A stretch of 64,000 bases of DNA from Marinibacterium anthonyi (GTDB taxonomy: Bacteria; Pseudomonadota; Alphaproteobacteria; Rhodobacterales; Rhodobacteraceae). The stretch is from NCBI GenBank assembly GCA_003217735.2, contig CP031586.1, forward strand, positions 1 through 64,000, given 5' to 3'. Below are positions 33,246-41,299 of this stretch, in pieces; position 1 is the stretch's first letter, and every line of letters begins with the position of its first letter. The position numbers and the translations under genes were made by a program. The notes under the pieces were generated by a model. That model did not search any database, had not been told where the DNA came from, and saw nothing but the letters and a program-made list of their open reading frames with translations.

Positions 33246-33977
33246 GTGGGTGCCACCGCGATCCTCGAACAGGGGTTCATCGATTATGCCGCCGTCACCC
33301 TGGGCGCCGTCGATGTCCTGGTCGAAGTCATGGCCCGCAGCGACGGCGAACTGCGCGCGCTGGTCGAGGATCACATCCTGGCCCGCCCGGACGTGGCGCA
33401 GGTGGACATCCACCCCTATGTCGGCCTGTCCTACCAATTGCCGGTCTGGGAGGACGTGCAGCGCGACGACGAAGCCGAAATCGAGATCTACGAGTCCGAG
33501 GCCGACCCGCTGGATGAAACCGATAGGCGGCTGGTCGCCCTGCTGAGCCGCAACGGCCGCGCCACCTTCCAGAGCCTGGCCGAGGCGCTGGAGATATCGG
33601 AAAGCTATGTCCGCAAGCGCTACAAGGCGCTGGTCGGGCGGGGCGACATGCAGGTGCATGCGCTGACCAACCCGGTCAGCCTGGGCTATGATACGCATTG
33701 CTGGCTGAAGATGCGCCTGGATCCGGGCCAGTCGCTGGCGGCCGCGACGCGCCGGATCGCCGCGCTGGAACACGTGGCCTATGTTGCCGTCTGTACGGGC
33801 CGCGCCGATCTGCTGGTCGAGGTCATCTGCCGCAACAAGGCGGAACTGAGGGATTTCATCGGCGAGCGGCTGGGCCGGGTGGCGGGCGTGCGCTGTACCG
33901 AGAGCCTGCTGTGCAGCCGGCTGTTCTATCGCAGCGTGCCCTACAACCTGTTCGACGGATACAGCGCCACCGGCTGA
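33246..33977 (+). CDS. Double Lrp/AsnC-type regulator lacking its first DNA-binding domain
   Basis: A 243-residue protein made of one and a half Lrp units. Residues 1-62 are the end of an AsnC ligand-binding domain (VDVLVEVMARSDGELRALVE, then DVAQVDIHPYVGLSYQ). Residues 85-140 are a complete helix-turn-helix (LDETDRRLVALLSRNGRATF, ESYVRKRYKALVGRG). Residues 150-235 are a second ligand domain. Tandem Lrp proteins normally start with a helix-turn-helix, so about 80 N-terminal residues are missing. The only start is GTG 33246 with AGGAG directly abutting it, and the frame closes at 33213-33215. It is either a decayed gene or a trimmed regulator. Confidence 0.65.
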   Translation: MGATAILEQGFIDYAAVTLGAVDVLVEVMARSDGELRALVEDHILARPDVAQVDIHPYVGLSYQLPVWEDVQRDDEAEIEIYESEADPLDETDRRLVALLSRNGRATFQSLAEALEISESYVRKRYKALVGRGDMQVHALTNPVSLGYDTHCWLKMRLDPGQSLAAATRRIAALEHVAYVAVCTGRADLLVEVICRNKAELRDFIGERLGRVAGVRCTESLLCSRLFYRSVPYNLFDGYSATG

Positions 33978-33997
33978 TCGCCGGGCCTTGCGGTGGT

Positions 33998-34840
33998 TCA
34001 GATCCGCAGCGTCTTCAGCGCGTCAAGCACCGCCCGGATCGGCCCGGCGGTCTTCATGTCGGAATGGCAGATCAACCAGACTTCGCGCATCAGCGGCGGT
34101 TCCTGCGGGTTGGCCGGCACCAGAACGGGATCGTCGGCGGCCAGGAAATCCGGCAGCATGGCCACTCCGGCGCCGTTGCGCGCAAAGGCGTGCTGCATCT
34201 CGATCTGGTCGGTGGACACGCCGGGGCCCCCTGCGCCGGCCCTGACGGGCAGCGCCATCTGCTGGGGCGAATTGGCCAGCGCCCCGCCAAGGGCGATGAA
34301 GGCCCAGTCGACTTCGGGCGTGGTGTCCAGGTAATCGGGCCGCGCGTAAAGACGGAAGGCCATGTCGGCGATCCTTGTCGCGGTCAGGTCGCCGGTTTCG
34401 GGGCGGCGCAGCCGGATGGCGATATCCGCCTCGCGCCGGTCGAGCGATACGGTGTGGATGTCGCTGGAAACAAAGACGTTGAGGTTGGGGTGCTGCTTGC
34501 GCAAGGCCGTCAGCGGCCCTGCCAGAAGCCCCGCCGCCAGCGCGGGCGGCGCGCTGATGGTCACGTCGCCGCCCAGCGTCGATGCGACGCTGCGGGCATG
34601 GCGCAGGACCTGCTCGGCCTCGCGTTTCATCCGCGCGCCGATGGCCGCGATCTGTTCGCCCGCCGGGGTCAGCAGCAGCTTGCGGCCCCGCCGGTCCACC
34701 AGCTTCAGCTTCAGATCGGATTCCAGTGCGGAGATCCGGCGCGCGACGGTCGCATGTTCCACGTCCAGCACCCGCGCCGCACCGGACAGGGACCCGGCGG
34801 CGGCGAAACATTCGAAATAGCGCAGGTCGTCCCAGTTCAT
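33998..34840 (-). CDS. LysR-family transcriptional regulator
   Basis: A 280-residue LTTR, slightly shorter than usual. Helix-turn-helix LRYFECFAAAGSLSGAARVL and EHATVARRISALESDL (about 6-42), then the effector lobe with GGDVTISAPPALAAGLLAG and RREADIAIRLRRPETGDL. The wording ISALESDL and DIAIRLRRP is typical of the branch that controls divergent oxidoreductases. It is divergent from the quinone reductase gene at 34954; three ATGGG-type repeats lie between them. Confidence 0.9.
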   Translation of the reverse strand: MNWDDLRYFECFAAAGSLSGAARVLDVEHATVARRISALESDLKLKLVDRRGRKLLLTPAGEQIAAIGARMKREAEQVLRHARSVASTLGGDVTISAPPALAAGLLAGPLTALRKQHPNLNVFVSSDIHTVSLDRREADIAIRLRRPETGDLTATRIADMAFRLYARPDYLDTTPEVDWAFIALGGALANSPQQMALPVRAGAGGPGVSTDQIEMQHAFARNGAGVAMLPDFLAADDPVLVPANPQEPPLMREVWLICHSDMKTAGPIRAVLDALKTLRI

Positions 34841-34861
34841 GGATGGCAGATCACGATCAAC

Positions 34862-34904
34862 ATGGGAATTTATTCACATACATGGGCAGTTATATGGGAA
34901 TTTA
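34862..34904. promoter_or_regulatory. Three ATGGG-type repeats in the LysR/quinone reductase promoter
   Basis: ATGGGAATTTA at 34862 and 34894 are identical, with a partial ATGGGCAGTTA at 34882. Spacing (20 and 12 bp) suits a LysR-bound region 50-90 bp before the reductase start. Confidence 0.4.
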
Positions 34905-34953
34905 CCGCCATCCGGCAAGCGGTATCCTTGGCCTGAGCAAAGCGAGGATCACC

Positions 34954-35922
34954 ATGGATTATGCACTTGCACTGACAAACCCGGGACCGGACGGAACGCT
35001 GCAACGGGTCGACTGGCCGCCGCTTGACCCCGGCGAAGGGGAATTGCGCATCCGGCACGACAGTGTCGGCGTCAATTTCATCGACAGTTACTACCGGATC
35101 GGCCTGTACCCGCTGCCCGCGCCCGCCATTCCCGGGGTCGAAGGCGTCGGCACGGTCGAGGCGACAGGCCCGGGGGTCACCGGCATCACCGTGGGCCAGC
35201 GGGTGGCCTATTGCGCGCAGCCCGGCGCCTTTGCCGCGACCCGGCTGTTGCCGGCCTGGCGTGCCCTGCCGTTGCCCGCCACGGTCCGGCCGGATGTCGC
35301 CGCGGCGTCGATGCTGCGCGGGATGACGGCGCATATGCTGCTGGGCCATGTCCACCCGGTGGGTCCGGGCGGCACCGTCCTGATCCTTGCCGCGGCGGGC
35401 GGTCTGGGGGGCTTGCTGACGCAATGGGCCAAGGCGCTTGGCGCGGTGGTCATCGGTACTGTGGGCACGGCGGCAAAGGCCGGGATCGCCGAAGGGTACG
35501 GCGCGGATCACGTGATCGTCGGCCGCGACGCGGACCTGGTGGGCCAGGTCGACAGGATCACCGGCGGCGCGGGCGTGGATTACGCGATAGACGGGATCGG
35601 TGGCGCGCGCCTGGCGCAGACGATCGCCGCTGTCCGGGCCGACGGTACCGTGGCCAGCATCGGGCAGGTGGCGGGACCCGTGCCGGCGATGTCGATTGCC
35701 GATATCTCTCCACGCCGGGCCATCCGCCTTGCCCGTCCCAGCATCATGGCCTTTGCCGCCGATCCCGAAGCCTATCGCCAGGCCGGCGCAGCGGTCTTTG
35801 CCATGATGGAACGCGGCATCCTGGTCGCGCCCGGGCAAGCCTGTCCGCTGGTCCGCGCGGCAGACGCCCTGGCCGACCTTGAAGGCGGACAGGGCACCGG
35901 CACGACGCTTTTGACACTTTGA
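34954..35922 (+). CDS. NADPH:quinone reductase (zinc-free MDR family)
   Basis: A 322-residue medium-chain reductase of the zeta-crystallin/QOR type. The N-terminal catalytic fold has GVNFIDSYYRIGLYPLP (about 37-53) and IPGVEGVGTVEATGPGV. The Rossmann motif is AAAGGLGGLLTQWAKALGA (about 145-163) and GGAGVDYAIDGIGG follows. Zn-binding Cys are absent. It reduces quinones or unsaturated carbonyls using NADPH. The start has GAGGA 7 bases upstream. It is under probable control of the divergent LysR protein and may detoxify quinones arising from aromatic breakdown on this plasmid. Confidence 0.9.
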   Translation: MDYALALTNPGPDGTLQRVDWPPLDPGEGELRIRHDSVGVNFIDSYYRIGLYPLPAPAIPGVEGVGTVEATGPGVTGITVGQRVAYCAQPGAFAATRLLPAWRALPLPATVRPDVAAASMLRGMTAHMLLGHVHPVGPGGTVLILAAAGGLGGLLTQWAKALGAVVIGTVGTAAKAGIAEGYGADHVIVGRDADLVGQVDRITGGAGVDYAIDGIGGARLAQTIAAVRADGTVASIGQVAGPVPAMSIADISPRRAIRLARPSIMAFAADPEAYRQAGAAVFAMMERGILVAPGQACPLVRAADALADLEGGQGTGTTLLTL

Positions 35923-35942
35923 TTTGATCGCGGCGTTGCCAT

Positions 35943-35970
35943 GCGGCCCGGCCGGGAAGGGCCGGGCCGC
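35943..35970. terminator. Bidirectional terminator hairpin
   Basis: Perfect 11-bp arms GCGGCCCGGCC / GGCCGGGCCGC with loop GGGAAG between the convergent quinone reductase (+) and SDR (-) genes. Confidence 0.7.
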
Positions 35971-35975
35971 CGGGG

Positions 35976-36737
35976 TCACAGGGTTTCGACAACCCCGCCA
36001 TCCACCCGCAGGCTGGCGCCCGTGGTGGCCGAGGCCAGCGGCGAACAGGCGTAAAGGATCATGTTGGCCACCTCTTCGACGCTGGCGGCGCGCCGGATGA
36101 TGGAGCTTGGGCGCGCTTCCATCACGAATTCCGCCGCGACGGTTTCGATATCCTTGCCGGTCTCGGCGACCCGGCCGGCCAGCATGTCGCGCACCCCGTC
36201 GCTCAGCGTGGGTCCGGGCAGCACGGAATTGACCGTCACGCCGGTGCCCGCCAGCCGCTTGGCCAGCCCGCGCGCCAGCGCCACATCGGCCGCCTTGCTG
36301 ACGCCATAATGGATCATGTCCGCCGGGATGTTGAACGCGGATTCCGAGCCCAGCATCACGATGCGCCCCCACCCCTTGCGCACCATGGAAGGCGCCAGGG
36401 CCCGGCTCAGGCGCATGGCGCTCATCACGTTGACCTGCCAGTGGCGATCCCATTCGGCATCGTCGGTTTCGAAGAAGTCGTTGGGTACGAAGATGCCGGC
36501 ATTGTTGACCAGGATGTCCACATCTCCCACGGCCGCCGCCAGGTCGGCGCAGCCCTGTGCCGTGCCCAGGTCGGCCGCCGCGCTGCGGACTCCAAGCGAG
36601 TCAGCCACCTGCGCAGGATCGCGTCCGTGCAGGATCACGTCGGCCCCGGCATCGCGCATCGCCACGGCGGCGGCCAGGCCGATGCCCTTGGTGGATCCGG
36701 TGACCAGCGCCGTCTTGCCTGTCAGATCGATGTTCAT
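35976..36737 (-). CDS. Short-chain dehydrogenase/reductase (SDR)
   Basis: A 253-residue classical SDR. NAD(P)-binding TGSTKGIGLAAAVAMRDAG (about 14-32), DILVNNAGIF (about 75-84), catalytic Ser in VMLGSESAFN (about 133) and the YGVSKAAD motif (Tyr/Lys about 148/152), with C-terminal SGASLRVDGG-like ending TGASLRVDGGVV. A complete tetrad indicates an active oxidoreductase; substrate unknown. It is the last gene of a three-gene unit (MFS, GDSL hydrolase, SDR), overlapping the hydrolase gene by 4 bp. Confidence 0.9.
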   Translation of the reverse strand: MNIDLTGKTALVTGSTKGIGLAAAVAMRDAGADVILHGRDPAQVADSLGVRSAAADLGTAQGCADLAAAVGDVDILVNNAGIFVPNDFFETDDAEWDRHWQVNVMSAMRLSRALAPSMVRKGWGRIVMLGSESAFNIPADMIHYGVSKAADVALARGLAKRLAGTGVTVNSVLPGPTLSDGVRDMLAGRVAETGKDIETVAAEFVMEARPSSIIRRAASVEEVANMILYACSPLASATTGASLRVDGGVVETL

Positions 36738-37957
36738 TCCGTGTCTCCTTTCAATAGCGTCATGGCCACGGCCTCGGCCATTGCGCGGTTGCCTTCGGCA
36801 CCTGGATGCAGGTGGTCGCCGCTGTCGAAGGCCGGGGCCAGGCGCATGTCGTCGTCCCTGGCACTTAATGTCTGATCGAGATCGGCCAACCCGTCGTGAA
36901 ATTCCGCCGTGCGCAGCCAGTCGTTCAGGGCCCGGCGCAGGGCGTCCTTTTCGGGGCTCCAGTAGGTTGGTTCCATCGGCGTGTCGGGCAGCGCGCCGGC
37001 GAAGGGCGGCAGGGTGGCAACGATCAGCCGCAGGCCCCTGGCGTGGACCCGGGCGGCCACCTGCCGCAGGCCGGCCTGCAGGCGATCCAGCGTCATCGGT
37101 GGGTCTTCGGGCGCGAAGGGGGACCCGGGCCAGGCGATGTCGTTGGTCCCGATCAGCAGCACCAGCGTGTCGGCGCCCGGCACGGCCAGCGCGTCATGAT
37201 CCAGCCGCGCCAGCACGCTGCGGCCCATCCCGTCGCTCAGCAGCCGGTTGCCCGAGATCCCGCCATTGACCACGGCGATGTCCTGCCCGACCAGCGCGCG
37301 GGCCAGGAAATCGGGCCACCTGGCCTGCGCGTCCATCGGCGCGCCGTTCCCGTCGGTGATGGAATCGCCCATGGCGACAACCACAGCGCGTGCCGCCCGG
37401 TCCGACAGCACCGCCGACAGCGTCACCCGTGCCGGCGTCGCGTCCAGCACCTGTGGGGCGGCGATGTCGGCCGCGACGACATAGCTGGTTTCGCGGGCGT
37501 CCCAGTGGAAATCCTCGGCCATCGCGTCGGGGCCGAAGGTCAGCGTGGCGGCGATGCGGGTCCCGGCCGCGACGGGCAGGTCGACAGGATCCGAGATCAC
37601 CTGCGCGCCGGGCGCGATGACCGCAAACCGGTCGCCGCCAAACAGCACCGGGCGCGGGCGGTCGATATTGCCGTCCCCCAGGTCCAGGCCGATTGAGGCC
37701 GCGTCGATCGGCAGGGGCCGCGTGCCGTGGATGTTGGACAGGACCAGCCGCAGGCGGTCGGCGGGGTAGCCCAGCGTCAGGGGCTGGCGGATCGTGGCGC
37801 CGGCGATGCTGTCCGGCAACCCGGTGGCAAAGACGGTCGTGTCGCTCCAGACCGGCTGGGGGCTGGCCATCCAGGCGGGTGTCCAGGTGTCGGCCAGGGC
37901 GGGGGGTGTCAGGGCCATCAGCGCCATGGCGGCCGAAAGGCGGGAGGTCGTGTTCAT
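36734..37957 (-). CDS. Exported SGNH/GDSL-family hydrolase
   Basis: A 407-residue secreted esterase or lipase-like enzyme. Residues 1-22 are a signal peptide (LSAAMALMALTPPALA). An N-terminal beta-rich domain (about 23-175) precedes the SGNH core: block I VVVAMGDSITDGNG (Ser nucleophile), block II GGISGNRLL (Gly), block III LIGTNDIAW (Asn) and block V DSGDHLHPGAEGN (Asp/His). It resembles the SGNH esterases with an N-terminal accessory domain seen in carbohydrate-ester degradation. ATG 37957 has AAAGGA upstream. It begins right at the end of the MFS gene. Confidence 0.85.
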   Translation of the reverse strand: MNTTSRLSAAMALMALTPPALADTWTPAWMASPQPVWSDTTVFATGLPDSIAGATIRQPLTLGYPADRLRLVLSNIHGTRPLPIDAASIGLDLGDGNIDRPRPVLFGGDRFAVIAPGAQVISDPVDLPVAAGTRIAATLTFGPDAMAEDFHWDARETSYVVAADIAAPQVLDATPARVTLSAVLSDRAARAVVVAMGDSITDGNGAPMDAQARWPDFLARALVGQDIAVVNGGISGNRLLSDGMGRSVLARLDHDALAVPGADTLVLLIGTNDIAWPGSPFAPEDPPMTLDRLQAGLRQVAARVHARGLRLIVATLPPFAGALPDTPMEPTYWSPEKDALRRALNDWLRTAEFHDGLADLDQTLSARDDDMRLAPAFDSGDHLHPGAEGNRAMAEAVAMTLLKGDTE

Positions 37958-37958
37958 G

Positions 37959-39134
37959 TCATTTCCTTTCCGGGAAGAACGCCAGGGCCAGCGCGGCCAG
38001 GGGCAGGAGAGCGGCCAGCATCGGCAGCGCGGACAGGCCGAACCCCGCCGACAGCACAAGCCCGCCCAGCCAGGCGCCGATCGCGTTGCCGAAGTTGAAG
38101 GCCGAGATGTTCAGGGTGGCGCCCAGCGTCTCGGCTCCGGCGGGGGTGCGCGACATCATCCGGGCCTGCAAAGGCGCAAGCGTGGTGAAGGCCGCCGCGC
38201 CGAAGATCACCATCGCCGGGGCCATCAGGACGGGCATGGACAGGCCCAGCCGCAGGACCAGCAGGCCGCCCGCCAGCCCGATCAGCGAAATCGCCACCGA
38301 CCTGTCCGCGCGCCAGTCGGCCAACCGGCCGCCCAGCACGTTGCCCCCGACGATGCCCAGTCCGAACAGCAGCAGGTACAGTGCCACGTGATCCTGGGCC
38401 ACGCCGGCGATACCCGTCAGCAGGGGGGCGATGAAGGTGAAGACCATGAAGACGCCGGCATAGCCCAGCACCGTCATGGACAGCGCCCGCAGCGGCGCGG
38501 GGCGGGCGAATTGCCGGAACTGGCGCAGGGTCAGCGGCGGGCTGGGATCGGTCCGCGGGATCAGGGCGGCGATGGCGACAAGGGCCAGCGCGCCGATCGC
38601 GGCCACCGCCCAGAAGGTCGTGCGCCAGCCAAAGACCTGGCCCAGCCAGGTGCCAAAGGGCAGCCCCAGCACCGTGGCCAGCGTCAGCCCGGTGAACACC
38701 ATCGCGATGGCCGAGGCCTTGCGATGCGGCGGGACGACGGCCTGGGCCACGACCGACCCGGTGCCGAAATAGGTGCCATGGGCAAACCCGGTGAGGACGC
38801 GCGCCGCCAGCACCAGGGCAAAGCCCGACGACAGCGCGCTCAGCACGTTGCCCAGGATGAAGATCGCCATCAGCAGCACCAGAACCGACCGGTGCGGCAG
38901 GCGGCTGGCCAGCACGGCCAGAACCGGCCCGCCGAAGGTCACGCCAAGCGCGTAGCCGCTGATCAGCATCCCCGCCGTCGGCAGGCCCACGCCCATGTCC
39001 GTCGCGACCTGGGGCAGAAGCCCCATGATCACGAATTCCGCCAGCCCGATGCCGAAAGCGCCGATGCCCAGGGCGGCCAGCGCCCCGCGTCGGTTCGGGG
39101 GGGCCTGTGTGCAGGGGTCCGTCAAGCTTGCCAT
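37959..39134 (-). CDS. MFS transporter (drug:H+ antiporter-1-like, AraJ/YdhP type)
   Basis: A 391-residue, 12-transmembrane major facilitator. LALGIGAFGIGLAEFVIMGLLP-type first helix (about 18-40; a signature of the AraJ/YdhP/CmlA-like group), a motif A-like loop FGGPVLAVLASRLPHRSVL (about 72-90) and LTGFAHGTYFGTGSVVA in helix 4-5. Members export sugars, arabinose-like compounds or antibiotics such as chloramphenicol. It is the first gene of a unit with the GDSL hydrolase and SDR and is divergent from a LysR gene, its likely regulator. Confidence 0.9.
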   Translation of the reverse strand: MASLTDPCTQAPPNRRGALAALGIGAFGIGLAEFVIMGLLPQVATDMGVGLPTAGMLISGYALGVTFGGPVLAVLASRLPHRSVLVLLMAIFILGNVLSALSSGFALVLAARVLTGFAHGTYFGTGSVVAQAVVPPHRKASAIAMVFTGLTLATVLGLPFGTWLGQVFGWRTTFWAVAAIGALALVAIAALIPRTDPSPPLTLRQFRQFARPAPLRALSMTVLGYAGVFMVFTFIAPLLTGIAGVAQDHVALYLLLFGLGIVGGNVLGGRLADWRADRSVAISLIGLAGGLLVLRLGLSMPVLMAPAMVIFGAAAFTTLAPLQARMMSRTPAGAETLGATLNISAFNFGNAIGAWLGGLVLSAGFGLSALPMLAALLPLAALALAFFPERK

Positions 39135-39238
39135 CTGTCAGTCTCCGATTGTTTCGGGGAAGATGGCCGCAATCGCATTGTGAATTAATCCGCGGCTGCG
39201 TAACAATATCTGTGCCGTCAATTCATGGATGATGCCCC

Positions 39239-40057
39239 ATGCGCGAGGTCAATCGCCTGTTCGAGATGGAGGTCTTTCTGTCCGTCGTGGACGAAGGCAG
39301 CTTTTCGGCCGCCGCGGCCGTGCGAAAGATGACGCCGTCGGCGGTGTCCAAGATGATGACCCGGATGGAACAGCGCCTTGGCACGACGCTTCTGCGGCGC
39401 ACCACCCGGCATATCCGCATCACCGAGGAAGGACAGGCCTTTGCCCGGTCGGCGCGCGGCGTGCTGGCCGCGCTGGACCAGGCCGAACGCGAGGTCGGCC
39501 GGGGCCCCATTGCCGGGACGGTGCGGATCGCGACCAGCTCGGCCTATGCCAACCACATCCTGGCGCCGATCCTGCCGGACCTGCTGCGCCTGCACCCCGA
39601 GCTTGAGCTGGAGCTGATCATCGGCGACACGCTGGTCGACATGGGCGGGCAGCCGATCGACCTGGCGATCCGGGCGGGGCCCTTGCCGAACTCGACGCTG
39701 AAGGCCCGGTCGTTGGGCCTGAGCCGGCTGATCAGCGTCCGCGCCCCCGGCGGGTTGGACGCGGCGCTGGCCTTTGCCTATCCTCGCCGCGATCCGATCT
39801 GGAAGGGCGGGATGTCCCGGATCAGGGCGACCGACGGCGATGTCCTGGCCACGCTTTCCGCGCATGGCGCGGGCACGGCCATCGTCGGGCAATTCGTCGT
39901 CCGGGACGAGATCGCGCGCGGCCGGCTTCAGCAGGTGCCCGGAGGCGACACCGGGCAGGAGGAGTTCCACGTCATCTACCTGGGCGAGGCCGCGACCTTG
40001 CCGGCGCGGATATCGACCGTCGTCGATTTCCTGGTGCGCAAGGGTCGCGTCGACTGA
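39239..40057 (+). CDS. LysR-family transcriptional regulator
   Basis: A 272-residue LTTR. Helix-turn-helix LFEMEVFLSVVDEGSFSAAA and TPSAVSKMMTRMEQRLG (about 6-42), linker helix ARGVLAALDQAEREV and effector domain beginning GTVRIATSSAYANHILAPIL. The segment TLLRRTTRHIRITEEGQAF is typical of the DsdC/PecT-like group that often controls divergent exporters or dehydrogenases. It is divergent from the MFS/GDSL/SDR unit with 104 bp between. Confidence 0.9.
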   Translation: MREVNRLFEMEVFLSVVDEGSFSAAAAVRKMTPSAVSKMMTRMEQRLGTTLLRRTTRHIRITEEGQAFARSARGVLAALDQAEREVGRGPIAGTVRIATSSAYANHILAPILPDLLRLHPELELELIIGDTLVDMGGQPIDLAIRAGPLPNSTLKARSLGLSRLISVRAPGGLDAALAFAYPRRDPIWKGGMSRIRATDGDVLATLSAHGAGTAIVGQFVVRDEIARGRLQQVPGGDTGQEEFHVIYLGEAATLPARISTVVDFLVRKGRVD

Positions 40058-40076
40058 CGGGCAGGGGACATGCCCG
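40058..40076 (+). terminator. Stem-loop at the LysR stop codon
   Basis: CGGGCA / TGCCCG arms around GGGGACA directly after the stop. The 291-bp gap 40058-40348 holds this hairpin, a GC-rich stretch with two GGGCCGGGACA copies near 40220, and the GntR palindrome; I see no gene in it. Confidence 0.4.
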
Positions 40077-40310
40077 ACAAGCGGGATGGCGCGCCGATCC
40101 CGGTGGATGGCGAAGGCCCGTGGAGGGGCCCGTTGCGGGGCTCGTGGAGCGGCTTGTCCCTTGTCGGGGTACGGGAAGGTCTTACAAAGTCCGGCAAAGG
40201 CCGTAGGGTTGCCACAGGGCCGGGACAGGGCCGGGACAGCGCAGTTCAACACGGCACGGAACCGCGTCAACGCGATTGCCAAGGCGGTCTGCCTGCCCCA
40301 TAAAGAAGAT

Positions 40311-40324
40311 CGTTTGATCAAACG
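40311..40324. promoter_or_regulatory. 14-bp perfect palindrome before the GntR gene
   Basis: CGTTTGATCAAACG, 25 bp upstream of the GntR start. The TTTGATCAAA core is of the kind bound by FadR-subfamily GntR regulators, so autoregulation is likely. Confidence 0.55.
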
Positions 40325-40348
40325 GAACCTTCAGGAGAAACGACGCAG

Positions 40349-41047
40349 ATGGCCGCGAACATGACCTTCAAACCGGTGCGAACGCGGCAGACCATCCAGG
40401 ACCAGGTCTATGACCAGCTGCGCGAGGCGCTGGTCAGCGGTGCCTTCGAGGCGGGGGAAAGTTTCACGATCTCGGCCCTGGCCGAGAAGTTCATGACCTC
40501 GCACATGCCGGTGCGCGAGGCGTTGCGCCGGCTGGCGGCGGAAAACGCCCTGCGGATCTCGTCCACCGGGACGGCGATCGTGCCCTGGCTTGACGTGACC
40601 GAGCTGCGCCAGATCTGCCAGGCCCGGCTGATCCTGGAACCCGCGACCGCCGCCATCGCCTTTCCGCTGATCGACGCCGACGTGCTGCGGGATCTGAACG
40701 AAATCCTGCCGCGTCACACGTCGTCGGCCGATTCCGGTGACATCGAGACCATGCTTGATGCCAACCGTGCCTTCCATTTCCGCATCTACCGCGCCTCGGG
40801 CAACGAAGTCCTGTTCAGCCAGATCGAGAACCTCTGGCTGCGCAGCGGGCCGTATGTCCGCTACCTGTCGGACCGGATGGGGGAAATGCTGCGCAGTGGC
40901 CAGAAGACCGTGTTCACCAGCCGCCATGGGGACATGATCGACGCCATCCACGCCAAGGACGCGGCGGCCTTCGAACAGGCGATGCACGCGGATATCTCGG
41001 CCACCCACGAGCTGCTGTTCGATCTTCTGTCCTCCGGAACCACCTGA
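40349..41047 (+). CDS. GntR-family transcriptional regulator (FCD domain)
   Basis: A 232-residue FadR-subfamily regulator. The winged helix-turn-helix spans about 10-75 (TIQDQVYDQLREALVSGAFE, HMPVREALRRLAAENAL). The FCD ligand domain has ICQARLILEPATAAIAF, the metal-site DANRAFHFRIYRASGN (Asp/His) and a later His in SRHGDMIDAIHAKDAA. The start follows an AGGAGA site. It stands alone: a LysR gene ends 291 bp before it and the flavoprotein gene begins 252 bp after it in the same direction, so its targets may be itself and that gene. Confidence 0.9.
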   Translation: MAANMTFKPVRTRQTIQDQVYDQLREALVSGAFEAGESFTISALAEKFMTSHMPVREALRRLAAENALRISSTGTAIVPWLDVTELRQICQARLILEPATAAIAFPLIDADVLRDLNEILPRHTSSADSGDIETMLDANRAFHFRIYRASGNEVLFSQIENLWLRSGPYVRYLSDRMGEMLRSGQKTVFTSRHGDMIDAIHAKDAAAFEQAMHADISATHELLFDLLSSGTT

Positions 41048-41088
41048 CCTGCGCGTTTTTGCGGCATCGCCCTGGGGAAGTGTATCGG

Positions 41089-41105
41089 ACGACCGGATCG
41101 GTCGT
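41089..41105 (+). terminator. Stem-loop after the GntR gene
   Basis: ACGACCG-GAT-CGGTCGT, perfect 7-bp arms, 41 bases past the stop. The remaining gap to 41299 holds an imperfect dyad GAATG-TCATG-CATTC at 41212-41226, a candidate operator for the next gene. Confidence 0.4.
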
Positions 41106-41299
41106 GCCGTCCGTGGCGGTGGGGCCGGTCCGCGCGGGCCGGGAAAATCCAGTTATCCGAGGCGTTTGCAACGCGCCCGACCGCGCCGGAGCATGGCCTT
41201 GCCAAGATAATGAATGTCATGCATTCTGAAGATGATGAATATGAATTTCCTTGATGCCTGCCGTGTCCGCCACAATGCGGCAGCACAAAGGAACCCCTC

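Noticed and set aside
40070-40303. Small plus-strand frame of 77 codons between LysR and GntR genes
   Set aside because: No ribosome site, Gly/Arg-rich composition and overlap with hairpin and repeat DNA.
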